Shown here one piece after another: positions 21,764 through 33,700 of a stretch of 64,000 bases of DNA. Each line of letters opens with the position of its first letter. The stretch's first letter is position 1. Source of the DNA: Gonatopus flavifemur (Eukaryota > Arthropoda > Insecta > Hymenoptera > Dryinidae); assembly GCA_018340375.1 (NCBI GenBank), contig JAFFJZ010000002.1, positions 42,986,001 to 43,050,000 of the forward strand. Reading direction: 5' to 3'. A model generated the notes under the pieces. The model searched no databases. It was given only the letters and a program-made list of their open reading frames with translations, and had not been told where the DNA came from. Both the position numbers and the translations under genes were made by a program.

Positions 21764-24700
21764 ATGAAGTTCAGTATAGAATCAACCGCTTCTTACAATA
21801 GTATTCATCCAACTTACTTTTACACCGAAAGATTTGCAAATAACGTCGAAACTACCTACAGAGAAGGTACAAAATGGCATGGAGTGTTCTTAGCATTTTT
21901 ATCTGGTACATTTTTTACACTGAGTTCGTCTTTGATCAAAGTTGTCCACAATGTGGATCCTATGATGTTATTAGCTATAAGAGGTCTTTTTCAAATGATC
22001 ATAATGACCTGCGTGGCTCTTGCGACATCTCAAAATCTTCTTGGACCCAAAGGTTATAGGGGTCTCATGCATCTGCAGGTAAAATAATTATTTTTCAATA
22101 GTACTTATAGTTAGGTGTTTTAACCACAATTATTGCACGTAACATTTTATTACAGTTTTCTCCGTTCCATGTCTTTCCCAGTGAACACTTATGAGAGGAA
22201 GAGATCTTTAAGAGGTCTTTTGAAAGAGCTCTTCAGATCAGATATCATATTGATATCTGAATGGTATCATTTTTCTGAGATCTCAGAAAGAAATCCTCTT
22301 AAAGAGTTCGTTTGGATAACATTCTGGCAATCTCTTATTTTCCTCAGAAATTGACGCATCTGATAACATTGTGATATCTTTATGTTAACCTTCTGAAAGG
22401 TCTATCTGACTTCTTACACATATTTAGGAGATCTTTAAGAGCTCCGGATGATAACATATTGTTCACTGGGTTGCCAGCATTTTTCGATAAAAGTAGCTTC
22501 ATCTACTATTAGAAATCGCACATTTCTGCGCAAAGTCGCCCAGTTTTCTCATGTGTACATGTATGTTTATATGTATATGGTAAACACCCATTGGCCCAAG
22601 AACCCGGTCGCCCAAAACTTCCTGATTTGTTAAAAAACAGGAATTCTTAGGGGAAACACTAGAAAAACTAAAAAAACAAAAGTAGCCCAAAATGCGACAA
22701 ATCGCCCAATTGATTATTTGTCGTGCAGGGAAGCGAAAAATAGCCCAATTCACGACAAATCTTCCCATCTGGCAACTCTGTTCCCATTACACGGAGAAAC
22801 TGTCATGCCGATATTCAGGTTTGTGCACATTGATGGCCAATGCTGCCGTACAAAGCAAAAAAGCCGTCACTCAATTTTTTCTCGGAAATATGAGATTCAT
22901 GTACCATTCCATTCAGAAAATTTCACAACATCGAATGACATGAAAAAATTTGTTTAAAAAAAAATTGACTTACGGCTTTCTTGCTTTGTACGGCAGAATG
23001 TGTATGGAGAAAAAAGCAGGGTAATGGTCACTTTGCAACAAAGCAGCGACACATGTTTGCGTGGAAAGTTTGTCTCGCAGAGTACCCGATCCTCTCAGCA
23101 GAGTAAAAATTACTTCGCAGACACGAGCCTACCCCTGGTTAAAAAATCTAAAGAAACCTAAGTATTTTTGAAGTAAATGTTTTCAAATTATTTAGGATCT
23201 GTTTAGACTACTTAGGAACCGAGATTTGACACAAGTAGAGTGTTTCCAATCACTTAGGATTCTTTTCCGACTCACAGTTGATTCCGCCGGCTTCCGCACT
23301 ACACACGTAGGCAGTTTAGGTTTACTTAGGTATTATTCGGACTATACTGTGATTCCGCTTATTTCCGTGTGGAAGTAAAAAAACTGTTTCCGTACACTTC
23401 CACTCTATTTGCGAACCAATAAGTTTAGGAACGGTTATGAATGCTGTGCACACAATGTCTTCCTATCACTTGGGAACATTTTAGGTTCCAATCTGCTTCC
23501 GTTCACTTATGAAAAATCGGAAATGAAATTTTGAAAAGTGTTTACGTATACTGTAAATTAATTCACTTCCGCGACTTGACGCTGAGACCTAAAGAGGATA
23601 CTTCGGTTTATTTATGCTTTGTTTCCGCACCGATGAACTTGGGAGGAGTTATGAATAAAATGCATATAATGTCTTCCTATTACTCGGGAACATTTTAGGT
23701 TCCCATCTGCTTCCGTTCACTTGTGAAAAATCGGAAATGAAATTTTGAATAGTGTTTAGCGAGCGGGAGAAATTTGTTTCATGAAAACTTGAAATGCACC
23801 TAAGTGAATTGATCAATGAAATACTGAAACAATCGGAAAACCGTTGATTGCCTTTATCCGGAAGTAACTCCTGAATCGAAGGTTCAGTTTTAGTTATGAA
23901 ATTTCCGAGACAAAAACTCCTAGTAAGTCGGAAGTGGTCGTAAAAAAAATTTTTGTTTAGTTTTTTTGACCAGGGCTAAATATTTTTGAAGTAGATGTTT
24001 TCAAATCACTTAGGATCTCTTCCGAGTACTTCCGAACGAAGATTTTACACATGTAGGGAGTTTCTACTGGGGATTTTCTTCCACATGATAATTGATTCCG
24101 CCGATTTCCGCAATCCACATGTACAGAGTTAAGGTTTACTTACGTATGAATTGCGCTAAACTATGGTTCCGTTCATTTCCGCGTAGGTGCAAGAAAACTG
24201 TTTCCATGCATTTCCGATTTATTTTCGCACGGATATATTTGGGCGTAGTTAAGTTTACTGACCGCGTAGATGGCTTCTAATTACTTAGTTGTATCTTAGG
24301 TTCCAATCTGTTCAGGTGTACTGATGAAAAATCGGAAAGAAAATGTTGACAAATGTTAACGGTGTCATGTGACCTGATCCCTGGTCAAAAAGACTAAACA
24401 AACCTAAACAAAAGAATTTTTTTACGGCTACTTCCGACTTACTAGGTGTTTTTATCTCGGAAATTTCATAACTAAAACTAAACCTTTGATTTAGGAGTTA
24501 CTTCCGGATGGAGGCAATCAACGGTTTTCCGATTGTTTCAGTATTTCATTGATCAATTCACTTAGGTGCATTTCAAGTTTTCATGAAACAAATTTCTCCC
24601 GCTCGCTAAACACTATTCAAAATTTCATTTCCGATTTTTCACAAGTGAACGGAAGCAGATGGGAACCTAAAATGTTCCCAAGTAATAGGAAGACATTATA

Positions 24701-27700
24701 TGCATATTATTCATAACTCCTCCCAAGTTCATCGGTGCGGAAACAAAGCATAAATAAACCGAAGTATTCTCTTTAGGTCTCAGCGTAAAGTCGCGGAAGT
24801 GAATTCATTCACAGTATACGTAAACACTTTTCAAAATTTCATTTCCGATTTTTCATAAGTACACCTAAACAGATTGGAACCTAAGATGTATCTAAGTGAT
24901 AAGAAATCATCCACGCAGTCAGTAAACGTAAGTACCTCGAAGTATATTTGTGCGGAAATAGATCGGAAATAAATGGAAACTGTGTTTTTAGGTCTGAACG
25001 GAAGTCCGCGGAAGTTGATCAGGTCATATCACACCGTAAACATTTCTCAAAATTCCATTTCCGATTTTTCATAAGTAAACCTAAACAAATTGGTACCTAA
25101 GATGTACCTAAGTAATTGGAGGTCATTTACGCGGTCGATAAACGTAACTACTCCCGAGTATATTCGTGCGGAAATAAATCGGAAATGCATGGAAACAGTT
25201 TTCTTGCATTTACACGGGAATGAACCGAAACAGAATCATGCATGCGTGATCAAACTTCCGATCAGCTGTACAATATCTGAGACAATATTTGCCCTTGGAG
25301 CAGCGTGTTAGGATAGCTTAGAGGTTAAGTAGGTAGGTCTTATAGGTAGATAGGTTCGGTAAGAGTTCAAATCCCCTTTAGGTAGGAATGAATTTATCCT
25401 CATTTCCAAGTGGAATGCAACAATTTGGGTGTCCACAAATCCACAGAATGTATCGAGTGTTTGAATTAATTTTCATTTTTATTTTTGCTCCAGTTATTGG
25501 TAAATCCGATGTTGAATTTCAGATAAATTATTTTTCCAAATGCGGAACGAAACCTAAAAGATCCAGTTCCTCAATTGCGGAAGTGAGCGGAAAAAATTTG
25601 TTTCATCAAAACTTCAAATGCACCTAAGTGAATTGATCAATGAAATACTGAAACAATCGGAAAACCGTTGATTGCCTTTATCCGGAAGTAACTCCTAAAT
25701 CAAAGGTTTAGTTTTAGTTATGAAATTTCCGAGACAAAAACACCTAGTACGTCGGAAGTAGTCATAAAAAAAATTTTTTGTTTAGGTTTGTTTAGTTTTT
25801 TTGACCAGAGACCCTTTCGGCATAGCAATCATCGCTGCATGGCAGAGTAATGGGAAACAAAGCGGTCATTACTCTTTGCGGAGCACTGCACAGTGGGCCG
25901 AAATCCACAAAAAGTGCTCAAAACTATAAGGCGTTGTCTGATTCATGCATTGTTCTGGACTAAGGGGTTTGGGGGATCGCTGATTACGAATCTTTAGTCA
26001 GATTTTCCGAATTCAAGATGGCGGACGAAAATGTCAAAATCACTCCGATTTGCCCGAAACTCGTCCTGGGAGAGGTTTTTGGACGTTGCCAAACTATCAA
26101 AGGACAGTACCCGTATGGAAATATTTCGCTGAAAAATGTCTGTAAAACTATGAAAAAATTTCTGAAATTTTGATGAGAGATCTAATATTTTTGGGACATT
26201 CTTTACAGACTTTTTTCAGACTTTTTTCAGAGTTTTTTCATTCTTTTTCAGAGAAATAGTAACGAAATTGCACTCTGAAAAGACTCTGACAAAACTCTGA
26301 TGGATTGCTAACAATTTTCTGACTTTTGGAAAAAAATTAGAAAATTTTCAAACACTTTTTCACACATGATATTTGAATACGGCATATGAATGTATTTATT
26401 GAATTTCAGGATTTTTCAATAATCAGAAAAATGTCAACAATTTATTAAAGTTTTGTCAGAGTTCTTTCAGAGTGCAACTTCGTTACTATTTCTCTGAAAA
26501 AAGTCTGAAAAAACTCTGAGAAATTCTGAAAAAAGTCTGTAAAGAATGTCCCAAAAATATTAGATTTCTCATCAAAATTTCAGAGATTCTCAGAGTTTGT
26601 CAGAGTTTCTCAGAGTTTTTCCATTTTTTTCAGAGATTTTTCATAGTTTTGCAGACATTTTTCAGCGAAATATTTCCATACGGGAACCACTACTCTGCGG
26701 AAAGCAACCAGTGCTCCGCAAAGAGTAATGAACGCTTTGCTTCCCATTACTCTGCCACGCAGCAATGGTTGCTATGCCGAAAGGATAGGCTCATGTCTGC
26801 GAAGTAACCCACACAGCACTCGTTGTCTAAAAGATATTTTCAGAAATAATTAAGAACAATACAAGAAGTCTTATGCAACATGAATAGACATCTTTTACAA
26901 GTCTTAAACTGCTCTCATTTCTAAAAGATATCTTCAAGAACGTTTTCAGAAACCTTTTAGAATTATCTAAAAGAAATCTTTCTGAAATTCCTGGAAGGTC
27001 TCTGAAAACGTTCTTGAAGATATCTTTTAGATGTAGGAACAGTTTGAGGCTTCTAAAAGATGTCTATTCATGTTTCATAAGACTTCTTGCATTGTTCTTA
27101 ATTATTTCTGAAACTAGGGCACACGCTCAATTTTGATGAACACGTCCTCAATTGTGATGTGAGTGGGAAAATTTGGAAAATCATATTCAATTGATTACTG
27201 TAAAAAGAAATTCTTAAATTCCGTTTATTTCATGGCTGAATTTATGATGCAAACAAAGTAAAGGCCATGGAGCATTAAAAAACGAACAAAATTTTGCTAC
27301 GTAGTTTTTAAATGACCAAGCAATAATCACAATTTTTAAATATAACAGCGATAAAGTTCACTCCTAGGATTTGGCTCTAAATATAAATGTGAAGCTGAAA
27401 ACACATTTGAAGTACAAATAAGTTGAAAAATTATTGACATTTGTAGGTTAATATGTTTATAATCGTTTACATAATTTCAAGCAATCATTTGCAGTTCAAA
27501 TTTCATATTCGAAACTCAATTCGAGTAATTACCCTGGTAGACCACGGCGATGATCGCTTTGTGCGTTTTGGCGAGGTTGAGGCGATGATAGAGTGAGGAT
27601 GATGAAATGAGAATTTCTACGCATTGAGTTGAGGTAGGAAAAAAAATGAAAAAAGATTCGGAAACTAGGGACCTTCATCTATCGATTGAGATATATATGA

Positions 27701-30700
27701 AGAAAAAATTGGTTCATTGAAGTAGTAATTGGATCGATTGAGAATGAATGATTTTTTGGAGAAAACTCGGTGCGATCGTACGCTGAACGTGGAAGGCAGG
27801 AGGCGGAACTCGGACGGCAAGTGGAGAGAGAATAGAGGGAGAAGAAGCCACGCCCACAAAAACCCTCGCTTGGTGATGCTTCGGCGAGGTTGAAGCGAGG
27901 GTGAAGCATGTCTATCATCGCCATGGTGATGGAACGGCGATGGTACGGTGAGGATGAACACATTTATTGATTTTCAGTTCATTTTTCGAACTTCGTCCCG
28001 TTTCCCTGACTTCCAATCTCGATCGATTGAATAAATATTTGTTAATTTTCACCGTCCGAAGCGAGTGGAAGGTAGGGAAACGGGACGAAGGTCGAAAAAT
28101 TAACTGCGAATCAACAAATGTGTTCATCCTCGCCATACCATCGCCGTCCCGTCCCGGTTGAATATGAATTCCAGAAGTTTCGAGCACTCAATCTCGATTG
28201 AATAAATAAATATTTGTTAATTATCACCCTTCGAGTGTATGTGAATACCAAGGAAACGAGATGAAGGTCGAAAAATGAGCTATAATCAATAAATGTGTTC
28301 ATCCTCGCCGTACCATCACCATGGCGATGATAGACATGCTTTACCCTCGCCGAAGCAACACCGAGCGAGGGTTTTTGTGGGCGTGGCTTCTTCTCCCTCT
28401 ATCCTCTCTCCATTCTCCGTCCGAGTTTCGTCTCCTGCCTTCCACGTTCAGCGTACGATTGCGCCGAGTTTTCTCCAAAAAATCATTCATTTTCAATCGA
28501 TCCAATTACTAATTTAATGAACGAATTTTTTCTTCATATATATCTCAATCGATAGATGAAGGTCCCTAGTTTCCGAATCTTTTTTCATTTTTTTTCCTAC
28601 CTCAACTCAACGCGTAGAAATTCTCATTTCATCATCCTCACTCTATCATCGCCAAAACGCACAAAGCGATCATCACTTCAGCCTCGCTTTACCCTCGCTC
28701 AGGTCCACCAGGGTTTACTTCATCATTGTGGATTCAAAATTTGTATTTATTGCCTACCCTGTTACAAATGATCCATAAAATCTCATTGACAAATGGGAAA
28801 GTGAATAGGTTTCAATGAAATTCAATCAGAAATTTCACCATTCGTAACAGGATTCAATAGAATATTTCCACCTGGGCAGTTGATCAGAAAAGTACGTAGC
28901 AAAATTTTGTCCATTTCTTGAAGGACTCGATGGTCCTCAAGCCGAAAAAACAATCGCCAACACAATGGAAAAAGCATTTTCTGAAATTAGGATGCAAACA
29001 AATGCAGACTTTTTTACAGTGATATCGAATTATATATAAATTATATATAATTTTGAAAATTCTTCCACAAAACAGAAAAAACATTCCCACAAGTTAAACT
29101 ATAGCGGTCAAATGCGTTCAAGTTCATGTTTTCAATCACCGCTACACTGAAAGAAAAAATTTCCGGAAACAATAAAACATTTAGTTGAATAGTCGCCATA
29201 AAATACTTAATTGATTTGAATGAACTTTCATTGATTCAATTAAATAACTGTTTCAATTGATGAAATATTTAATAGCATATTAAATATTTGTTTGATTGAA
29301 TGAATATTTAATCGAATCAATGAAAGTTTATTCAAATCAATTAAGTATTTTATGGCGACTATTCAACTAAATATTTCATTGTTCCCGGAAATTTTTTGTC
29401 TCAGTGTAGTTAGATGCTTTGGGTGCCCATTCATAGCGTGAGCTTGTTGCGCTTCTGGATCCCTAGGCAATCCCTGGTGGGAGCCAGGCCGATTCTTGAC
29501 AGAGTTACACAAAAATAAGAACAATAAAATCGAATGGAGAACTAAAAATAAATCTCAGGATGAGTGAAAAACAATTTTCAGTCAAGAATCAGCCAATCAA
29601 TAGAGTGATGAATCAATGTTTGCCCACACAGGACAGTCTTCGATAAAATCACTTCGTCTCCTTGTGGAATTGAGGGAGAAAAAAAAGGACCCTGGTGAAA
29701 ATAAAACGTGCTACAATGTAGGCAAAGTGTACGAGCCGTGGGGAATGGAGCAGATTAGCATTGGCTGCACACTGGTCCGTTTTATTTTCATCAGGGGAGC
29801 GGCGGATACAGCGTGGAGGCGACGGAGAAATGTCTGGGCCGTTTTTCCGCGCGGAAGTTTCTCCATCATACCACGCTGTATCCACCGATCCTTCATTTTC
29901 TTCCGAAATTTCACGGAAAGGCGACGTAGGTGTTCTGTGTGGTGGGGATGGGCGATGTTGAGAGAATGGATTCTTTTTTATAGAATTTTTATCAAAATCG
30001 TATAAAAATCAATAAAAACTTGATACATTTTTTATACCAAGAAAAATCGATTCTGTCAAGATTGTCCATCTCTGCTGTGTGGGTCATTATATTTTCATAT
30101 TAATATACACATTACATGTATAATCATTTTATTTTTTTTTCAGGGTTTAGTAGGAGGTACAACGTTATCGTTATTATATTACAGTTTTAGAAAACTACCT
30201 TTAGGCGATGCTACAACAATTATCCTGAGCTCACCAGTTATCGTTATAGCTCTTTCTTTTCTCTTTCTGAAAGAACCATGCGGAGTATTGAGAGTGGTGG
30301 TTGTATGTACCCTTTTTGCGGGTGTCGTTTGTGTTTCTAAACCACCATTCATATTTCAGGTAAATTCATAATTTATAATAATTATAAGCTTAACTGACAA
30401 TATCTGAAATATTTAAGGAATTTTCGGGGAAGAGTTTTTCAAAGATTAGATTACCTTTCAGTCATAGAACAAATTCTTATACCCAAAGAGGAAAATTTAT
30501 CAATAACACAGGCCTGCGAGGTTCCCCCCCCCCCCCCTTGGAACTGGTGACCATTTCCCGGAGTAATTTGCTGCGTAGAATCCGAATCCGGAGTCAGAAT
30601 TGTGCTATCATGTCAGGATTTTGAGATATCTAAGGGTATATACTGGGAAAATGCATTTTTTTGCTACTTTTGAGGTTATGTACCGGACGCATAAAATTTT

Positions 30701-33700
30701 CTTGATTTTTTTCCTCAACTGTATCAATTTATACCCTGGTAAAAAAGTCGGATAGGAACCTGGACTGAACCCAGATAGGCTTCTCGGGTCTTCATCCGGG
30801 TGTATCCTGGTGCGTATACGGATTTTGCGGTGGTTCTTAATCCGGTTCTGTCCGCATCCTATCCGGATTTCAGTACTGGATATTTTCGGAAATCCTCCAT
30901 GAAATTTGGATTGAATTCATTCGGCTGTTTGTTCGAGTTTCATTTCGGATTTCGAAAAACATCTGTTCCAAAAACCCGGATAGGATCCGGATAAAGAATC
31001 ACCGCAAAATCCGTATACGCACCCGGATGGAATCCCAGAAGTTCTGTACGGGTTTGATCCGGATTGTCATCCGGGTCACCATCCGGTTTTTATTCGGATC
31101 ATTATCCGGATTTCATTCAGTTCTCAATCCGGTTTTTCTACCAGGGTACTGCTCTTCCCGTTTAAAGTGAGCTATTGAACGGTCATGTATGATTTTTTCT
31201 CGCTGAGTTACGACCATTCTCAGTTGTGTAATATGTCCCAACAACATAATCAGCATTCACATTTATTACACTGATCGGCAATGAAATTCTCCTTCAAATG
31301 AAATTCTCATTTCTGGAGTAATTTGCTGCGCTGAATCCGAATATGGCTCCAGAATTGCTATATCACGTCAAATTTTTGGGATATTTCGACCTAAAAATGT
31401 GGAAAACACTGTTTTTGGACATACATTCCCAAGCAGCACCAGAATATACTATGAACGTTCTTCGAATATTCGAAATATGTTCTATGCACATTCAAATGAC
31501 ACCGTTCTATAGGTGCTATGCATATTTATCGAACGTATGTAACCGGATATACGACAGCACGTTGATTGAACGTCGATTGAATGTATATCGTAGATTTCGA
31601 ATGTACTGCGTACTTTCTAAGTATATTTAAAACAGTCTCATTCGAACATTCTATGAACATTCGTTATGTGTTCTTCGTATCTCATCCGTATATTCTGCGA
31701 ACGTTTCTACTTCGTATATACTTTGAAATTCTGTTTCTGCTTGGGTTTGAGGTTACACTGAGAGAAGAGATTATATAAACATTACCAAAATTCCAGTTAT
31801 AGTTATTGAAAAGTATGATAATTGAGTGACACATGGGGATTTTAGATAAACGTTCCTTTCTTCTCAATTATAATCATCCCATATCTAATATACCACGCGA
31901 TATTAAGAGAAAAGAGGATTATTTTATATACATTGGAGTATAAGCTACGCAATAAAATATTGTCCATCACTTTACAATATAGAGAAGTATGTAAATTCGG
32001 TTGAACGAATCCTCCCTAAGTAGTTTAGTAAAATTTCACCATTATGCCTGTCAAATATTTTGATCCTTATTTATTGAAATATAATGGTATACTTGTTGAT
32101 TTTTGCGGCATATTCGATCAACCAATATCATGCAGTAAGAAAGGTGAAATTCTAATGGATTCAGTAATTGAATATCAATTTCAAAAGATTGATTCCCTAA
32201 CACAAATAATAATAATTGCATTAATGTGACACAAGCGCTAGGACTCAAATCAACTTTTTGTGAATAATGTACGCAAAAATGCGTGAGTTTATTTAAAATA
32301 TCTCTCCGTACAGCATTCTTCCAGTGTTTCAAATCATGTTCTAAAAACCCTTAGACAGCAATACAGTTCAGAAAGAATTCATATTCAATACTCTCTGGAT
32401 TCTGAGAATTCATAAAGAATTCTATATGAATACAGGTGGAATTTTTGTGTTGTATGGGTTTTAAATAAACCTAATATCGCGTAATATGTAATGAAACAAT
32501 TGGCTCAAGTTTCAATAAGATGTTAGACCAACTTTATTCTTTCGGTACGTGATTGTCAAAGCAAAATTGAGCGAATCTTCCTATGGCGGAATACTGTGGG
32601 AGGCTTCGTCTTCAAGTTATAAGCAAAATAAATTTCAACGAGAAAATCAAATTTTTAAATCAAGACTACTCTCTACTTTTGACATAGATTGCATCTAAAA
32701 TATGCCAAAAATTGATATACTACACTAAAACATTAAGAATATGCTGTCAGTTCAACATGAAGATCTGAGAATGAGAGGGAAATATTTTTAAAGTTCAACA
32801 CAAGTTGATGAGAAATGAATTAGAAGCACGCACTGCACGCACAAGCGTTGATCTAGAGTAGGTGGTAGTGGAAATGAACGCAGATTTTAGTGAACTAGAC
32901 AGTAATCTGTATTCAAAAGGTTACGAACCAATCACTGGAAAATATGAAAACAAGAATGTTCTTGAAAGTTCACTAATGTTTCCAAAATACGTGTCGTAGA
33001 CAATACATGTTTATATACGATAGAGGTGCGCACAACAAAGCTACATGAATATATAATGTTTATATTGAACATTACTCAGTAATTTGGGAAAAATAATTTC
33101 ACAAGTAGGAATGAAAGCTACAAGGTATTCAAATATTTTACTTTTTGATGGAGTTATTATTCGTAGTTATGTGACACTATTATTTCTCACATCATAAGAC
33201 TATCAATTGATGAAGTGTTTACTGTAGTTCATAAGAAATATCGTTGTACATCCTTTTTGAATATGTAATGATTACAAAACTGAACGTATGATAATATTTA
33301 TTGAACATTTTATTAAGGTTTTGCATAAGTTGGGTAAATTTGGATGAACTTATAAGATCTATTAATAATATTTCAGCAATTGATAATTCTACTGAATAAT
33401 ATGAAAATCAATGCTGTATTTCACCAATCCATTTCTCTCAGTGTACGTAAAGTCGAAGGGTAATTTTTTTCACAAAACTAATACCCCAGATAACACACGG
33501 AGAATCCTTCTTCAAGAGCAAGAATAGAACTCTTCAAGAATTCTTTTCGAACTAATGAATTCATATAGAGCTCTGGAGGAGTTCAGTCTGTCGGACATTA
33601 ACAAGCTCTTTGAGGATATCAAAAGTATTGTTTGAGCACTCTCAAAGAACTTGTTAATGTCCGACAGATTGAACTCCTCTAGAGTTCCATATGAATTCAT

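Larger units (their letters stand above)
23113..26808. mobile_element. Outer foldback hosting two large insertions
   Basis: TTACTTCGCAGACACGAGCC (23112-23131) is inverted at 26788-26808. The arm continues after the 2.7-kb insertion as CCTTTCGGCATAGCAATCAT (25813), inverted at about 26766-26785, then AGAGTAATGGGAAACAAAGC and its complement. Once 23133-25810 and 26110-26694 are removed, the arms are contiguous. Confidence 0.75.

Noticed and set aside
24377..25170. Regular ~200-bp spacing resembling a CRISPR or satellite array
   Set aside because: Units are long, diverged and in mixed orientation, inside a eukaryotic foldback element.
27665..28512. Several 60-98 codon ORFs on both strands with similar peptides
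   Set aside because: They are mirror images of each other caused by the 1.18-kb palindrome.
31756..33443. Possible 1.69-kb element between TA-CACTGAGAGAA at 31756 and CTCTCAGTG-TA at 33443
   Set aside because: Only about 12 bp at the ends match and no inner arm pairing is visible; the two ends may belong to separate relics.
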